From JBBSUQ01 sp964389755 (lineage in GTDB: Bacteria; Bacteroidota; Bacteroidia; Flavobacteriales_D; Crocinitomicaceae), in NCBI GenBank assembly GCA_964389755.1, contig CAYMEW010000018.1, positions 1-64,000 on the forward strand: 64,000 nt of DNA, given 5' to 3'. Shown here in pieces: positions 52,960 through 60,852 of this stretch. Every line of letters starts with the position of its first letter. Positions within the stretch are counted from its first letter, which is position 1. The notes under the pieces were generated by a model. The model was not told the origin of the DNA. It made no database searches and saw only the letters and a list, made by a program, of their open reading frames with translations. The position numbers were made by a program, and so were the translations under genes.

Positions 52960-54105
52960 CTAAGCCGGGCGCGAACTTTCACGCAGTTTTTCGTAAAATT
53001 CAAGTAATTTACGGGAAAAAGCCTCCCAACTGTTCGCCTTGTTTTCTTCGCGGATATACGCGGAACAGGTGTCTTTCAGATCGCTGCCGAAGAAATCCCG
53101 GATCGCTGTACCGATCGCCTCCGGAGATGCTTCATCCACAACAAGGCCGTTTTGACGATGTTGCACGGACTCCTTAAGTCCGCCGACATCCGTTGCAATG
53201 ACAGGAACCTCGAAGTTTTTCGCAATACTGATGATACCGCTTTGCGTGGCCGAACGATAAGGGAGAACGCAGACATCCGCCGCCGAGAAATAAAGCGGAA
53301 CACGTTCATCGGGAATGTATTCTATAAAGTTATGGATGCGCTTTTCCAACCCGTGGCGACGAATCTGTTGTTCGTATTTGTCGAAAGAACCATATACTTC
53401 ACCGGCGATAATGAGTTCGTAAGAATCATCCAGTTGCGTCATGGCGTCGATCAAAAGATCCAGTCCCTTGTAATCGCGAATAATCCCGAAAAATAAAGCA
53501 ATCTTCTTCCCGGCAGCGTATTCGAGTCCGAGTGTTTTAAGTGCTTTTGAACGATCCATACGTTCGCCAAACTGTTTGTACACCGGGTGATCGATCCGCA
53601 GGTACCGGGCATCCGGACGAATGCTCAGCAGATCTTTCAGGACTTTGTCGGACATCACGATAAAACCGTCGTTCCGACGTAAGAAGTAGCGATTGAAGGG
53701 GCTGTCAAAAAAACGCTTTTCGTGTGGGATCACATTGTCCAGAATGCTAATCCGGACAGCGCGACGCTTCAGCTTACCGAAAACGTACCCGAGTGCGGGT
53801 GCAAAAAAGGTCATCCAGTACTTCGAGATGATCAGGTCCGGTTTACTTTTACGTATTTTCCGGGCGGTAGATGCATAACTGGCCGGGTTGATCGTATCTA
53901 GCACACGCGCTGCCGGAATACGGTCGGCCGGATCGCCTTCAGAAACGTATTGTGTTTGTCCAGGGAATAAAAAGTCGGGATATTGCCGGCGAAAGGTAAA
54001 GGCTTCTACCTCGTGCTCTTTTTCGAGTTCGCGATAAAGAAGGGCGTTAAACTGCGCTATTCCCCCGCGATACGGGTAAAAAGTGGATAGAAAGACAATT
54101 TTCAT
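52960..54105 (-). CDS. Glycosyltransferase family 4 (GT-B fold)
   Basis: 381 residues. Seen: N-terminal MKIVFLSTFYPYRGGIAQFN, the central IALFFGIIRDYKGLDLLIDA and YIPDERVPLYFSAADVCVLP, and the nucleotide-sugar site with IISIAKNFEVPVIATDVGGL. Family 4 enzymes use nucleotide sugars to build surface glycans. Its first 4 bp overlap the GT9 gene, and both are probably in one operon with it. Substrate unknown. Confidence 0.9.
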   Translation of the reverse strand: MKIVFLSTFYPYRGGIAQFNALLYRELEKEHEVEAFTFRRQYPDFLFPGQTQYVSEGDPADRIPAARVLDTINPASYASTARKIRKSKPDLIISKYWMTFFAPALGYVFGKLKRRAVRISILDNVIPHEKRFFDSPFNRYFLRRNDGFIVMSDKVLKDLLSIRPDARYLRIDHPVYKQFGERMDRSKALKTLGLEYAAGKKIALFFGIIRDYKGLDLLIDAMTQLDDSYELIIAGEVYGSFDKYEQQIRRHGLEKRIHNFIEYIPDERVPLYFSAADVCVLPYRSATQSGIISIAKNFEVPVIATDVGGLKESVQHRQNGLVVDEASPEAIGTAIRDFFGSDLKDTCSAYIREENKANSWEAFSRKLLEFYEKLRESSRPA

Positions 54106-55202
54106 GATTCCGGACGGTTAAGCCGAACCACATTCTCAAAGACGGTTTCAGACGTAATGTCGTGCATGCAGGAACGTCCGCGTTTACAGCTATTTCCATA
54201 ATAGCAGATGCAGGGTTCCGGCGGACCGACGATCACACCTCTTCCGTAAAGTTCAAATTCATACGGGTTAAAAATGTTATTCATCAGCACCATTTGCTTT
54301 TGAAGCGCCGTTGCAATGTGCATCATCATAGACACCTGGGTCACGATCACGTCGCAGGCGTTCGTCAGCGCGATAAACTCCTGCAGGCTGAAATGCCCCG
54401 GATAATGAATCGCCGCCTCCCTGCTCATGCGCAGGTTCTTTTCGTGTTCGAGTTGCCCGCCGAGAAACACGGGGTAAAAACCAGCTTCGCGCAGTTGCAC
54501 CGCCAGGCTGATCCACGATTCTTCGGACCAAAGGCGGGTATTCCAGCGCGGACCGCATCCTGTATTCAATCCAACCACGGTTCGTCCGTCAGCCAGTGTC
54601 CGGATCTTCTTTCTCCACTGTTCGGAAAGTCCTTCATCCAGGTTAATCTGGTACGGCTCCAGGCGGAAATCCAGGTGACAGATCTCGAAGATCTCTTCAA
54701 GATAACTTTTGGTATTTTGTTGCGACAGGTTATCAAAAAAACCGGTCATCAACTTATGAACCGCCGCGGGGGTTGCGGCATCGATGTGATTGTTATTCCA
54801 GGTAAAACCATATTTTTCAGCTGCATTCACTTCTGCTAAAAGCATACAGGCTTCCGGGTCTTTGTCCAGGTTAATTGCAATATCGTAATCGCTGTTCGCA
54901 ATGGTGTAGAGTGAGACAGCATCCAGCTTATAGAGCTCGTCGATCTCGTTCTTCGGAAGAATATCCGGGGAAAGTGTAAGCCAGGTAATGTGACAGTCGG
55001 GATATTCCTGTTTGAGGCGAACCATCAGCGGCGTGGTGCGAATCACATCGCCCAGAGCTCCGAGTTTTATGATCAGGATGCGCTTGCTGGCCGGCAGATA
55101 CTCGCTGCAATGATCGCAGGTTACGCCGAGTATTTTGTTGGGTTTGCAGGGAATCGCTCCGCGGAAATGTTTACAATCGAATTTTACGTCTTCTAGTTTC
55201 AT
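54102..55202 (-). CDS. GT9 glycosyltransferase with flanking cysteine clusters
   Basis: 366 residues. Heptosyltransferase-type core: ILIIKLGALGDVIRTTPLMV, DIAINLDKDPEACML, VGLNTGCGPRWNTRLW and MHIATALQKQMVLMNNIFNP. Unlike plain GT9 enzymes it has an N-terminal cysteine cluster (DCKHFRGAIPCK, GVTCDHCSEY) and a C-terminal one (CICYYGNSCKRGRSCM), which could bind a metal or cluster. The ATG at 55202 is chosen because a -7 element (55221-55228) lies just upstream and covers the alternative start at 55223. Confidence 0.88.
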   Translation of the reverse strand: MKLEDVKFDCKHFRGAIPCKPNKILGVTCDHCSEYLPASKRILIIKLGALGDVIRTTPLMVRLKQEYPDCHITWLTLSPDILPKNEIDELYKLDAVSLYTIANSDYDIAINLDKDPEACMLLAEVNAAEKYGFTWNNNHIDAATPAAVHKLMTGFFDNLSQQNTKSYLEEIFEICHLDFRLEPYQINLDEGLSEQWRKKIRTLADGRTVVGLNTGCGPRWNTRLWSEESWISLAVQLREAGFYPVFLGGQLEHEKNLRMSREAAIHYPGHFSLQEFIALTNACDVIVTQVSMMMHIATALQKQMVLMNNIFNPYEFELYGRGVIVGPPEPCICYYGNSCKRGRSCMHDITSETVFENVVRLNRPES

Positions 55203-55220
55203 GATCACCCTATATGGCTT

Positions 55221-55228
55221 CAAAGGTA
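55221..55228 (-). promoter_or_regulatory. Promoter -7 element for the GT9-GT4 pair
   Basis: The minus strand reads TACCTTTG, matching TAnnTTTG, 18 bp before the ATG at 55202. It overlaps the longer GT9 frame, which is therefore rejected. Confidence 0.58.
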
Positions 55229-55296
55229 ATTATCCCGTTAAAAAAAAGCTATTCGCGGAAGGTATATTTCAAAGGCAGGAGCGAACAGGTGCTGAC

Positions 55297-55968
55297 TTAT
55301 TCGATCCCGTAAGAAACCACGGTATAGAATTGTTCGGTGCCTTTTTGTGCCGCGAGCGTGTCGAAATTCTCGATGCGCAGGTCTTTGTAATAGCGCTGTA
55401 TGAGGCCGACCTTGCGCGCGTAAACCTCGTATTTCCGGCGGTAATCGACCAGGGAGAAAAAGTCCTGTTCCTCCACGGTCACTGTTTCCTGGAAAAGCGT
55501 ATTCCCAACGGTTTTTTCAGTATGCAGGTCGGAATAATAGAATTCCATCGGGTCCATTGTGTTGTAAGCGTTCGGATTCCATTCTTTTTCTTTGGTCACT
55601 GCGAAAACCAGGCGAATGATCCGTTGATTTTCCTCAATGCTTTCAAGACGGTGGTTGTCTTTGTAGACCGTCCAGAGATCCTGTACCTGCCACGCTGCCG
55701 AAGCATTCGGACGTGTATACCTGAAAAATTCGCGTGTTTCCCTTCCGGAATTATCCGTAACGGTATCCCCGATCAGCGTTTTGAGCTGGTAATAAACGGT
55801 ATCATGCTGTGCCAGGGCTTCGTCATGTGTAATTTCACACACGTCATAAACGACATACCTGCCTTTTTCTATCGGGAAGTAATCGTAGTAGAATTCAGGG
55901 GCCGCTTCCTGTTTCTTACAGGAAAGTAAAAGGAACGCTAAGCTTATGAAGCAGATAATTTTACGCAT
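55297..55968 (-). CDS. Lipoprotein of unknown function
   Basis: 223 residues. Lipobox LLLSCKK after a short signal peptide (MRKIICFISLAFLLLSC). The mature part has an acidic, aromatic surface (EFYYDYFPIEKGRYVVYDVC, TREFFRYTRPNASAAW) and strands ending VYARKVGLIQRYYKDLRIEN. No family recognised. Same direction as, and 38 bp downstream of, the YwqK-like gene. Confidence 0.72.
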   Translation of the reverse strand: MRKIICFISLAFLLLSCKKQEAAPEFYYDYFPIEKGRYVVYDVCEITHDEALAQHDTVYYQLKTLIGDTVTDNSGRETREFFRYTRPNASAAWQVQDLWTVYKDNHRLESIEENQRIIRLVFAVTKEKEWNPNAYNTMDPMEFYYSDLHTEKTVGNTLFQETVTVEEQDFFSLVDYRRKYEVYARKVGLIQRYYKDLRIENFDTLAAQKGTEQFYTVVSYGIE

Positions 55969-56006
55969 GATTTTAATCGTAACACAAGGACCAAGTTACG
56001 TAAAAA

Positions 56007-56765
56007 TTATCCGTTCGGATCAACTCCGAGTTCTTTTAATTGCTTCATCTTGAACTCGAGTTCTTTGCCCGTCAGGTTTTTACCGTAATAGAAGTATTTG
56101 CGGCCGACCTCATTCCCCTGCTCATCGTAGCCAAAACTCCACCCGTGCTGAATGCCTTTTTTGAAGCGTTCGAGGAACATCATCTTCCCATTTGGAAAGT
56201 AGGTTTTCCAAATTCCGTCTTTTTTATCGTCGACGTATATTCCTTCTTTCCGGACACCCCCGAAATCGTAATATTCCTTGTAAGAACCGTTGAGTTTTCC
56301 GTTGGAATAATTCATAACCGCCGAAACGCGCTCTGAATTGTCACTCGGGTCTTCCGACAGGTAATACACGGTCTTTTGCCCGCTGAGCTGACCGTTTTTA
56401 AAACTTTCTTTAAAGCTGAGCCTGCCGGAAGGCGCATAGTTGTTCCAGACACTGTCTTTTTCACCGTTCATGTAAATACCGGCCGACATCAGCTTCCCGT
56501 TTTCATGGTAAAAAAACGCGACCGATCGCGGCGATCCTTCGGTATGTTTCACAACAGCCTTCACTTTGGCGCTGGGATAAAAGTAGGAAAAGGTTCCGAC
56601 CGGCTTATCGTCTTTGAACTGTCCTTTATACTGGAAGACGCGACTGTCGGGATATGTTTTCTGCCAAGTTCCCTGTTTCCGGCCTTTTGAATCGGTTTGA
56701 TTCACCGGTTGCGCCAGGAAGCTGAAAACGCATAAAAACTGGAAAAGAAACAAAGGTATTTTCAT
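56007..56765 (-). CDS. MORN-like repeat exported protein (YwqK family)
   Basis: 252 residues. Signal peptide (MKIPLFLFQFLCVFSFLA), then repeats of about 23 residues with the pattern NGKLxGSYKEYYDFGGVRKE, KDGIWKTYFPNGKMMFLE and HGWSFGYDEQGNEVG, which are the YwqK/MORN_2 repeats. The family label 'antitoxin YwqK' comes from one Bacillus protein and does not mean a toxin is here; none is seen. The start codon overlaps the preceding HAD gene by 4 bp. Confidence 0.88.
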   Translation of the reverse strand: MKIPLFLFQFLCVFSFLAQPVNQTDSKGRKQGTWQKTYPDSRVFQYKGQFKDDKPVGTFSYFYPSAKVKAVVKHTEGSPRSVAFFYHENGKLMSAGIYMNGEKDSVWNNYAPSGRLSFKESFKNGQLSGQKTVYYLSEDPSDNSERVSAVMNYSNGKLNGSYKEYYDFGGVRKEGIYVDDKKDGIWKTYFPNGKMMFLERFKKGIQHGWSFGYDEQGNEVGRKYFYYGKNLTGKELEFKMKQLKELGVDPNG

Positions 56766-57301
56766 GTTAAAAACTGTTCTGCAAATTCTTTTAAACTACT
56801 CACCGAATAATCTGCCCTTTCACGGGCCGGCTCTGCGGTAAGCACGCGTACGGTAGTCATTCCAAGATTCCTGCCAAAAACGATATCGCTGTCGGAATCA
56901 CCGATCATGACCGATTTTGAAAAATCAACATCCGGAAACTCCTGTCGTGCCAAAAGTGCCATCCCGGGGTTCGGTTTTCGCAACATATTTCCCGGATCGG
57001 CCAGACCAGGCGCAAAATAGCAGGACCGGATGACGCCGCCACGTTTTTTCACCGCTTCGCACATATAATCATGCACGTCGAAAAGGTTACGCTCAGACAT
57101 GAGTCCTTTCCCAATGCCCTGCTGGTTGGTCACTACAAATACGTGTGCTGCTTTCCGGCTAATGGCCGCAATGGCTTCGGGAGCACCCGGCAAGAAGCGG
57201 AATTCATCCGTGTTTCTGACGTATCCTCCGAAAATCCGTTCGTTGATCACCCCATCCCTGTCCAGAAAAACCGTCCATGTCTGATCCAGTTTCAACATCA
57301 A
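56762..57301 (-). CDS. HAD-IIIA phosphatase, heptose-bisphosphatase-like
   Basis: 179 residues. HAD core: TVFLDRDGVINERIFGGYVR with the two catalytic aspartates, VVTNQQGIGKGLMSE, LRKPNPGMALLA and MIGDSDSDIVFGRNLGM. It matches the GmhB/histidinol-phosphatase group. The GmhB zinc loop (four cysteines and a histidine before RKP) is absent: only CYFAPGLADPGNMLRKP is present, with a single cysteine. So either the metal is dispensable or the substrate differs. The glycosyltransferases on both sides suggest surface-sugar synthesis. It overlaps its neighbours by 4 bp at both ends. Confidence 0.85.
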   Translation of the reverse strand: MMLKLDQTWTVFLDRDGVINERIFGGYVRNTDEFRFLPGAPEAIAAISRKAAHVFVVTNQQGIGKGLMSERNLFDVHDYMCEAVKKRGGVIRSCYFAPGLADPGNMLRKPNPGMALLARQEFPDVDFSKSVMIGDSDSDIVFGRNLGMTTVRVLTAEPARERADYSVSSLKEFAEQFLT

Positions 57302-58251
57302 TCAAGGACTTTTTCAACAAGATACACGTTACGCGTGGCCGAATTCCGGCCGATGAGTTCCGCCAGGAAGCCTGCCAGGAAGAACTGAACTCCCATTAAC
57401 ATTGCTACCAAAGCAATGAAAAATTCCGTACGTTGCGCCAGCAATTTAGCGGAAGTATCGATGAACAATTTATCGATCACGAGGTAAAAAGCAAGTCCGA
57501 AGCCGAGTATAAACATCAGCAGGCCGATCACACCGAAGAAGTGCATGGGTTTTTTACCGAATTTCCCCATAAAGGTCACGGACATCAGGTCGAGCGGGCC
57601 GTTGACAAACCGGTTCAGTCCGAACTTGGTAGTTCCGTATTTTCGCGCCTGGTGGATCACGACCTTCTCGCCAATCTTATTAAAACCGGCATATTTGGCC
57701 AGTGCGGGAATGTAGCGATGCATATCTCCATAGAGTTCAATGCTTTTAACCACGGCATTCCGGTATGCTTTGAGTCCGCAATTGAAGTCGTGCAGGTAAA
57801 TGCCGGTCAGTTTGCGCGCCGCCCAGTTATAGAGTTTGGTCGGAATGGTCTTCGAGATCGGATCATAGCGTTTTTTCTTCCAGCCGCTTACCACGTCGAG
57901 GTCCTCTTCCATGATCATGCGGTAGAGTTCAGGGATTTCATCGGGAGAATCCTGCAGGTCGGCATCCATGGTAATGACCACGCGGCCTTCGGCTTTTTCA
58001 AAACCTTTCTGTAGCGCAGCGGACTTGCCGTAATTACGCTGAAACTTGATTCCTTTTACGGAGTGACTTTCGACGCGCAGTTTTTCGATCACTTCCCAGG
58101 ATGCGTCCTTACTGCCATCGTCGACAAAGATAACCTCGAACGAAAACCCGTTCTCATCCATAACCCGTCGGATCCAGGCAAACAACTCAGGCAGTGATTC
58201 GGCTTCATTGAAAAGCGGAACGACAACGGAAATATCCAGATTCTGATCCAA
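57298..58251 (-). CDS. Glycosyltransferase family 2, DPM1/ArnC-like, membrane-anchored
   Basis: 317 residues. N-terminal catalytic domain: ISVVVPLFNEAESLPELF, FVDDGSKDASWEVIE, GKSAALQKGFEKAEG, TMDADLQDSPDEIPELY and GLKAYRNAVVKSIELYGDMH. Two C-terminal hydrophobic helices (about 232-256 and 271-293; GVIGLLMFILGFGLAFYLV). Enzymes of this architecture transfer sugars to polyprenyl phosphate in the inner membrane. First gene of a run with the HAD protein (4-bp overlap). Confidence 0.9.
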   Translation of the reverse strand: MDQNLDISVVVPLFNEAESLPELFAWIRRVMDENGFSFEVIFVDDGSKDASWEVIEKLRVESHSVKGIKFQRNYGKSAALQKGFEKAEGRVVITMDADLQDSPDEIPELYRMIMEEDLDVVSGWKKKRYDPISKTIPTKLYNWAARKLTGIYLHDFNCGLKAYRNAVVKSIELYGDMHRYIPALAKYAGFNKIGEKVVIHQARKYGTTKFGLNRFVNGPLDLMSVTFMGKFGKKPMHFFGVIGLLMFILGFGLAFYLVIDKLFIDTSAKLLAQRTEFFIALVAMLMGVQFFLAGFLAELIGRNSATRNVYLVEKVLD

Positions 58252-58267
58252 AAGAATTTTTTAGAAG

Positions 58268-58275
58268 CAAATATA
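58268..58275 (-). promoter_or_regulatory. Promoter -7 element for the GT2-HAD-YwqK run
   Basis: The minus strand reads TATATTTG, matching TAnnTTTG, 16 bp before the ATG at 58251. Confidence 0.58.
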
Positions 58276-58308
58276 AACATTCAATTTTGTTATCCTCATG
58301 GCTTTGCA

Positions 58309-60636
58309 TTAATCCTTTGTAAAGCGGAAAATGCGATCCTGGCAACGGAGGAGGTAAATTCCGGGCTTCAATCCTGCAATGGCTATCTTTTGATCAGGAC
58401 CGATTTTTCCCGTACAGATCACGCGCCCGTGCATATCCACGATCTCCCAGTTCGCAGGAGCTGAAATACCACGCAAGGCGATCCAGTCTTCCGCCGGATT
58501 CGGATAAAGCGTAACCGATTCTTGTTCGGTTTCAGGCACATTGAGCACATTGTATTCACTCACATTGAAGAAATCAAATGCAGCCTCCGTGATATTTACC
58601 GCCGGATCGAGGTCGGAAGTGCGCACACTGAGGGTCATGGTCGTTGTCGGCGTCATAAAATCCAGCACGCGAATGGACTCAAATTCCCAGTATGCTGTGT
58701 CCCCGGAACTTCCTTTCTTAAAGATCTCGAGCGTCTCGACCCCATTGCCGAGAATCACACGCAGGGTGTCGTCGGCCGGCGGTTGCGGACCGAAAAAATT
58801 GTAGAACCAGCACGCAAAATTAATGTGCGGATCGCTATACGTCGACAGGTCGAACAAGGGAGAAGTCAGGCGCGTCACACCGCCGTCCACATCATCGAGA
58901 TCGGCATTCATGGTTTCGCTGTTCCCTGTGATGTAGCAATGGTCTCCGCAATCGAAGTCCGCATCAGTGAAGGGCGATGCCGGTGACCCGTGAAAAGGAA
59001 TTCCCCGTTCCCATTTCCCGGTAGATGCAGTACTCACGACGGTCCATCCCAGGTCAAATTCAAAGTCGTCATAATAGCCGGGCTCCAGTTCAACGGTGAT
59101 CGTTCCGGTCACATCGTCAATAAACAGGTCGGCGCAATATTCTTTATATCCCCATTTGGCAACGACCACGTGATAAGTATCCTCGTAATACAGGACGAGA
59201 TCCTCCTGCCCCAACCCGTTTGTCGGCCCGGCATGTGTAATGAGCGGATGAACGAGTTTTACCTGTGCATTGTCGATCGGCGTTCCTGAACCGGCTTCCT
59301 GCACTACCACGGACAACGAATACTGCGGAATCTGCTCGAGTTGAATATCCTGCACATTTACCACGCCACTTGTCAGCGAAACCGAAACCGTTTGCGGGTA
59401 ATAACCGACCTTTGAATAGGTTACATCCGTTGTTTGCGGGTCGACCATCCCCGTTGCATAAAAACCAGTTGAGGCAGTTTGTTCTTCCATCGCATTTCCA
59501 GTTAGTGAAACCGTCACATCGCTCAGCGGCGTTCCGGAGCCTGATTCTGTAACGATTCCCTGCAGGTAACCGGCCTGTACGTATTCCGGGCCGAGCACAA
59601 ACAATCCGCCGGTAATATCGGAAGCAAGTATGATCCCGCTCGGCAAAAAGGGATAAGCGCCCCAGCAGCCGTCGTACGAAGTGGTTTGTTGCGGATACGT
59701 ATCATAGCGTGCCACTTCGATCAGGTTCTCCGGGTGCGTTGCATCAAAAACAACGATTCCGTCCGAATAGTAAGAAGTTACGAGGAAATTACCGAGTACG
59801 TGCACATTATGCGGTATTACGCCGGCGCCGGGCGAACTCTGCACACGGTCGAGTTCCGTGATATTCGTCGGATCCGAAACATCGTAGGAAGCAACATAAG
59901 CCCCGGAGATCTCGTCGGTTGTGTAAACGACCTGTCCGTCATCCCGCGGCCAGACATTGTGTGCAAAATCGGAAGGTGTGTAGCGGGTACCCAAAAGTAC
60001 CGGATTCGATTTGTCGGAAACATCCACCACCGAAATAAAGCCATCGTTTATGTGCGCGGCATACAACGTATCTCCGAGTACGTAACCATCGTGGGCGTAC
60101 CAGTCATCAAAAGTCCCTACTTCCACGGGATTCATCGGATTCGTATGCACATCCAGGATGATCACGCCTCCATTGCCGCGGTTGGCCCCGAAAATATAGG
60201 CATAACCGGAACTGTCAATGTAAATATTGTGTGCCGAACTCCACGGATCGCTCCCCCCGAAGTAATATCCCGTTGAAAGGTTTGTATTTCCGGGAAGCGT
60301 ACCGAGGTCTACAATGTACAGTCCGTTTTCGGCTTCCGTTGTCACGTATGCATAATGATCCCAGGTTTTCATATCGCGCCAGATCGAATGAAGCCCCATT
60401 CCCCAGAATACTTCCGAAGGATTTTGCGGATCACTCACATCTACCACAGACAATCCGTCCTGCGTTCCGACTAACGCATATTCATTTCCGTTTCCATCAG
60501 CGTAGCCCCACACATCATTGAGTTGCGTGCCGTGCAATGCGCTATAATCGACACGTGAAAGTGAATCGAGGTGCAATTGCGAAAAGGATGTACTGATACT
60601 GATAAATACTGCGAAAAACAGGATGGCATTTTTCAT
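58309..60636 (-). CDS. T9SS-exported choice-of-anchor B beta-propeller protein
   Basis: 775 residues. Signal peptide (MKNAILFFAVFISISTSF), then a LVIVD-repeat propeller (about 30-360; VGTQDGLSVVDVSDPQNP, GFISVVDVSDKSNPVLLG, VFDATHPENLIEV), two carboxypeptidase-regulatory-like domains (about 370-520; LQGIVTESGSGTPLSDVTVS, SGSGTPIDNAQVKLVHPL), a MAM/jelly-roll-like region and a type A T9SS sorting domain (VTLYPNPAEDWIALRG, GLKPGIYLLRCQD). The ATG at 60636 is chosen as it begins the signal peptide. A 35-residue membrane protein gene lies 16 bp upstream. Confidence 0.9.
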   Translation of the reverse strand: MKNAILFFAVFISISTSFSQLHLDSLSRVDYSALHGTQLNDVWGYADGNGNEYALVGTQDGLSVVDVSDPQNPSEVFWGMGLHSIWRDMKTWDHYAYVTTEAENGLYIVDLGTLPGNTNLSTGYYFGGSDPWSSAHNIYIDSSGYAYIFGANRGNGGVIILDVHTNPMNPVEVGTFDDWYAHDGYVLGDTLYAAHINDGFISVVDVSDKSNPVLLGTRYTPSDFAHNVWPRDDGQVVYTTDEISGAYVASYDVSDPTNITELDRVQSSPGAGVIPHNVHVLGNFLVTSYYSDGIVVFDATHPENLIEVARYDTYPQQTTSYDGCWGAYPFLPSGIILASDITGGLFVLGPEYVQAGYLQGIVTESGSGTPLSDVTVSLTGNAMEEQTASTGFYATGMVDPQTTDVTYSKVGYYPQTVSVSLTSGVVNVQDIQLEQIPQYSLSVVVQEAGSGTPIDNAQVKLVHPLITHAGPTNGLGQEDLVLYYEDTYHVVVAKWGYKEYCADLFIDDVTGTITVELEPGYYDDFEFDLGWTVVSTASTGKWERGIPFHGSPASPFTDADFDCGDHCYITGNSETMNADLDDVDGGVTRLTSPLFDLSTYSDPHINFACWFYNFFGPQPPADDTLRVILGNGVETLEIFKKGSSGDTAYWEFESIRVLDFMTPTTTMTLSVRTSDLDPAVNITEAAFDFFNVSEYNVLNVPETEQESVTLYPNPAEDWIALRGISAPANWEIVDMHGRVICTGKIGPDQKIAIAGLKPGIYLLRCQDRIFRFTKD

Positions 60637-60652
60637 ACACGGGAAAGTTTGG

Positions 60653-60760
60653 TTAAAGCACGAATAACAAAGCAACGAGAAATACGATAATAATGATCAC
60701 GTATTGCCAGAAGTCTACAAAATACGGAAAATATTTCTTATACATTTCTTTTAGTCTCAT
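60653..60760 (-). CDS. Small membrane protein, 35 residues
   Basis: Minus-strand ATG at 60760, TAA at 60655-60653. The translation is MRLKEMYKKYFPYFVDFWQY followed by a hydrophobic helix VIIIIVFLVALLFVL that runs to the end. A basic N-terminus and a C-terminal helix fit a tail-anchored inner-membrane micropeptide. A -7 element at 60780-60787 is 19 bp upstream, and the start of the large T9SS protein gene follows 16 bp after the stop, so the two may form a transcript. No family recognised. Confidence 0.55.
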   Translation of the reverse strand: MRLKEMYKKYFPYFVDFWQYVIIIIVFLVALLFVL

Positions 60761-60779
60761 TCCGGATGCATTGTTTTCG

Positions 60780-60787
60780 CAAAAGTA
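60780..60787 (-). promoter_or_regulatory. Promoter -7 element for the small protein and the T9SS gene
   Basis: The minus strand reads TACTTTTG, matching TAnnTTTG. It stands back to back with the plus-strand element at 60824-60831, leaving a 36-bp divergent control region. Confidence 0.52.
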
Positions 60788-60823
60788 ATTCATCCGCCTG
60801 TTTTCGCGAGGGCTTAAATTCAT

Positions 60824-60831
60824 TATCTTTG
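60824..60831 (+). promoter_or_regulatory. Promoter -7 element for the fused E1 gene
   Basis: TATCTTTG, an exact TAnnTTTG match, 21 bp before the ATG at 60853. Confidence 0.58.
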
Positions 60832-60852
60832 CAACACTTCAAAAAAACATTC

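Noticed and set aside
56007..56765. Toxin-antitoxin system, from the family name of the YwqK-like protein
   Set aside because: The name comes from one Bacillus protein; this one is exported and has no toxin partner nearby.
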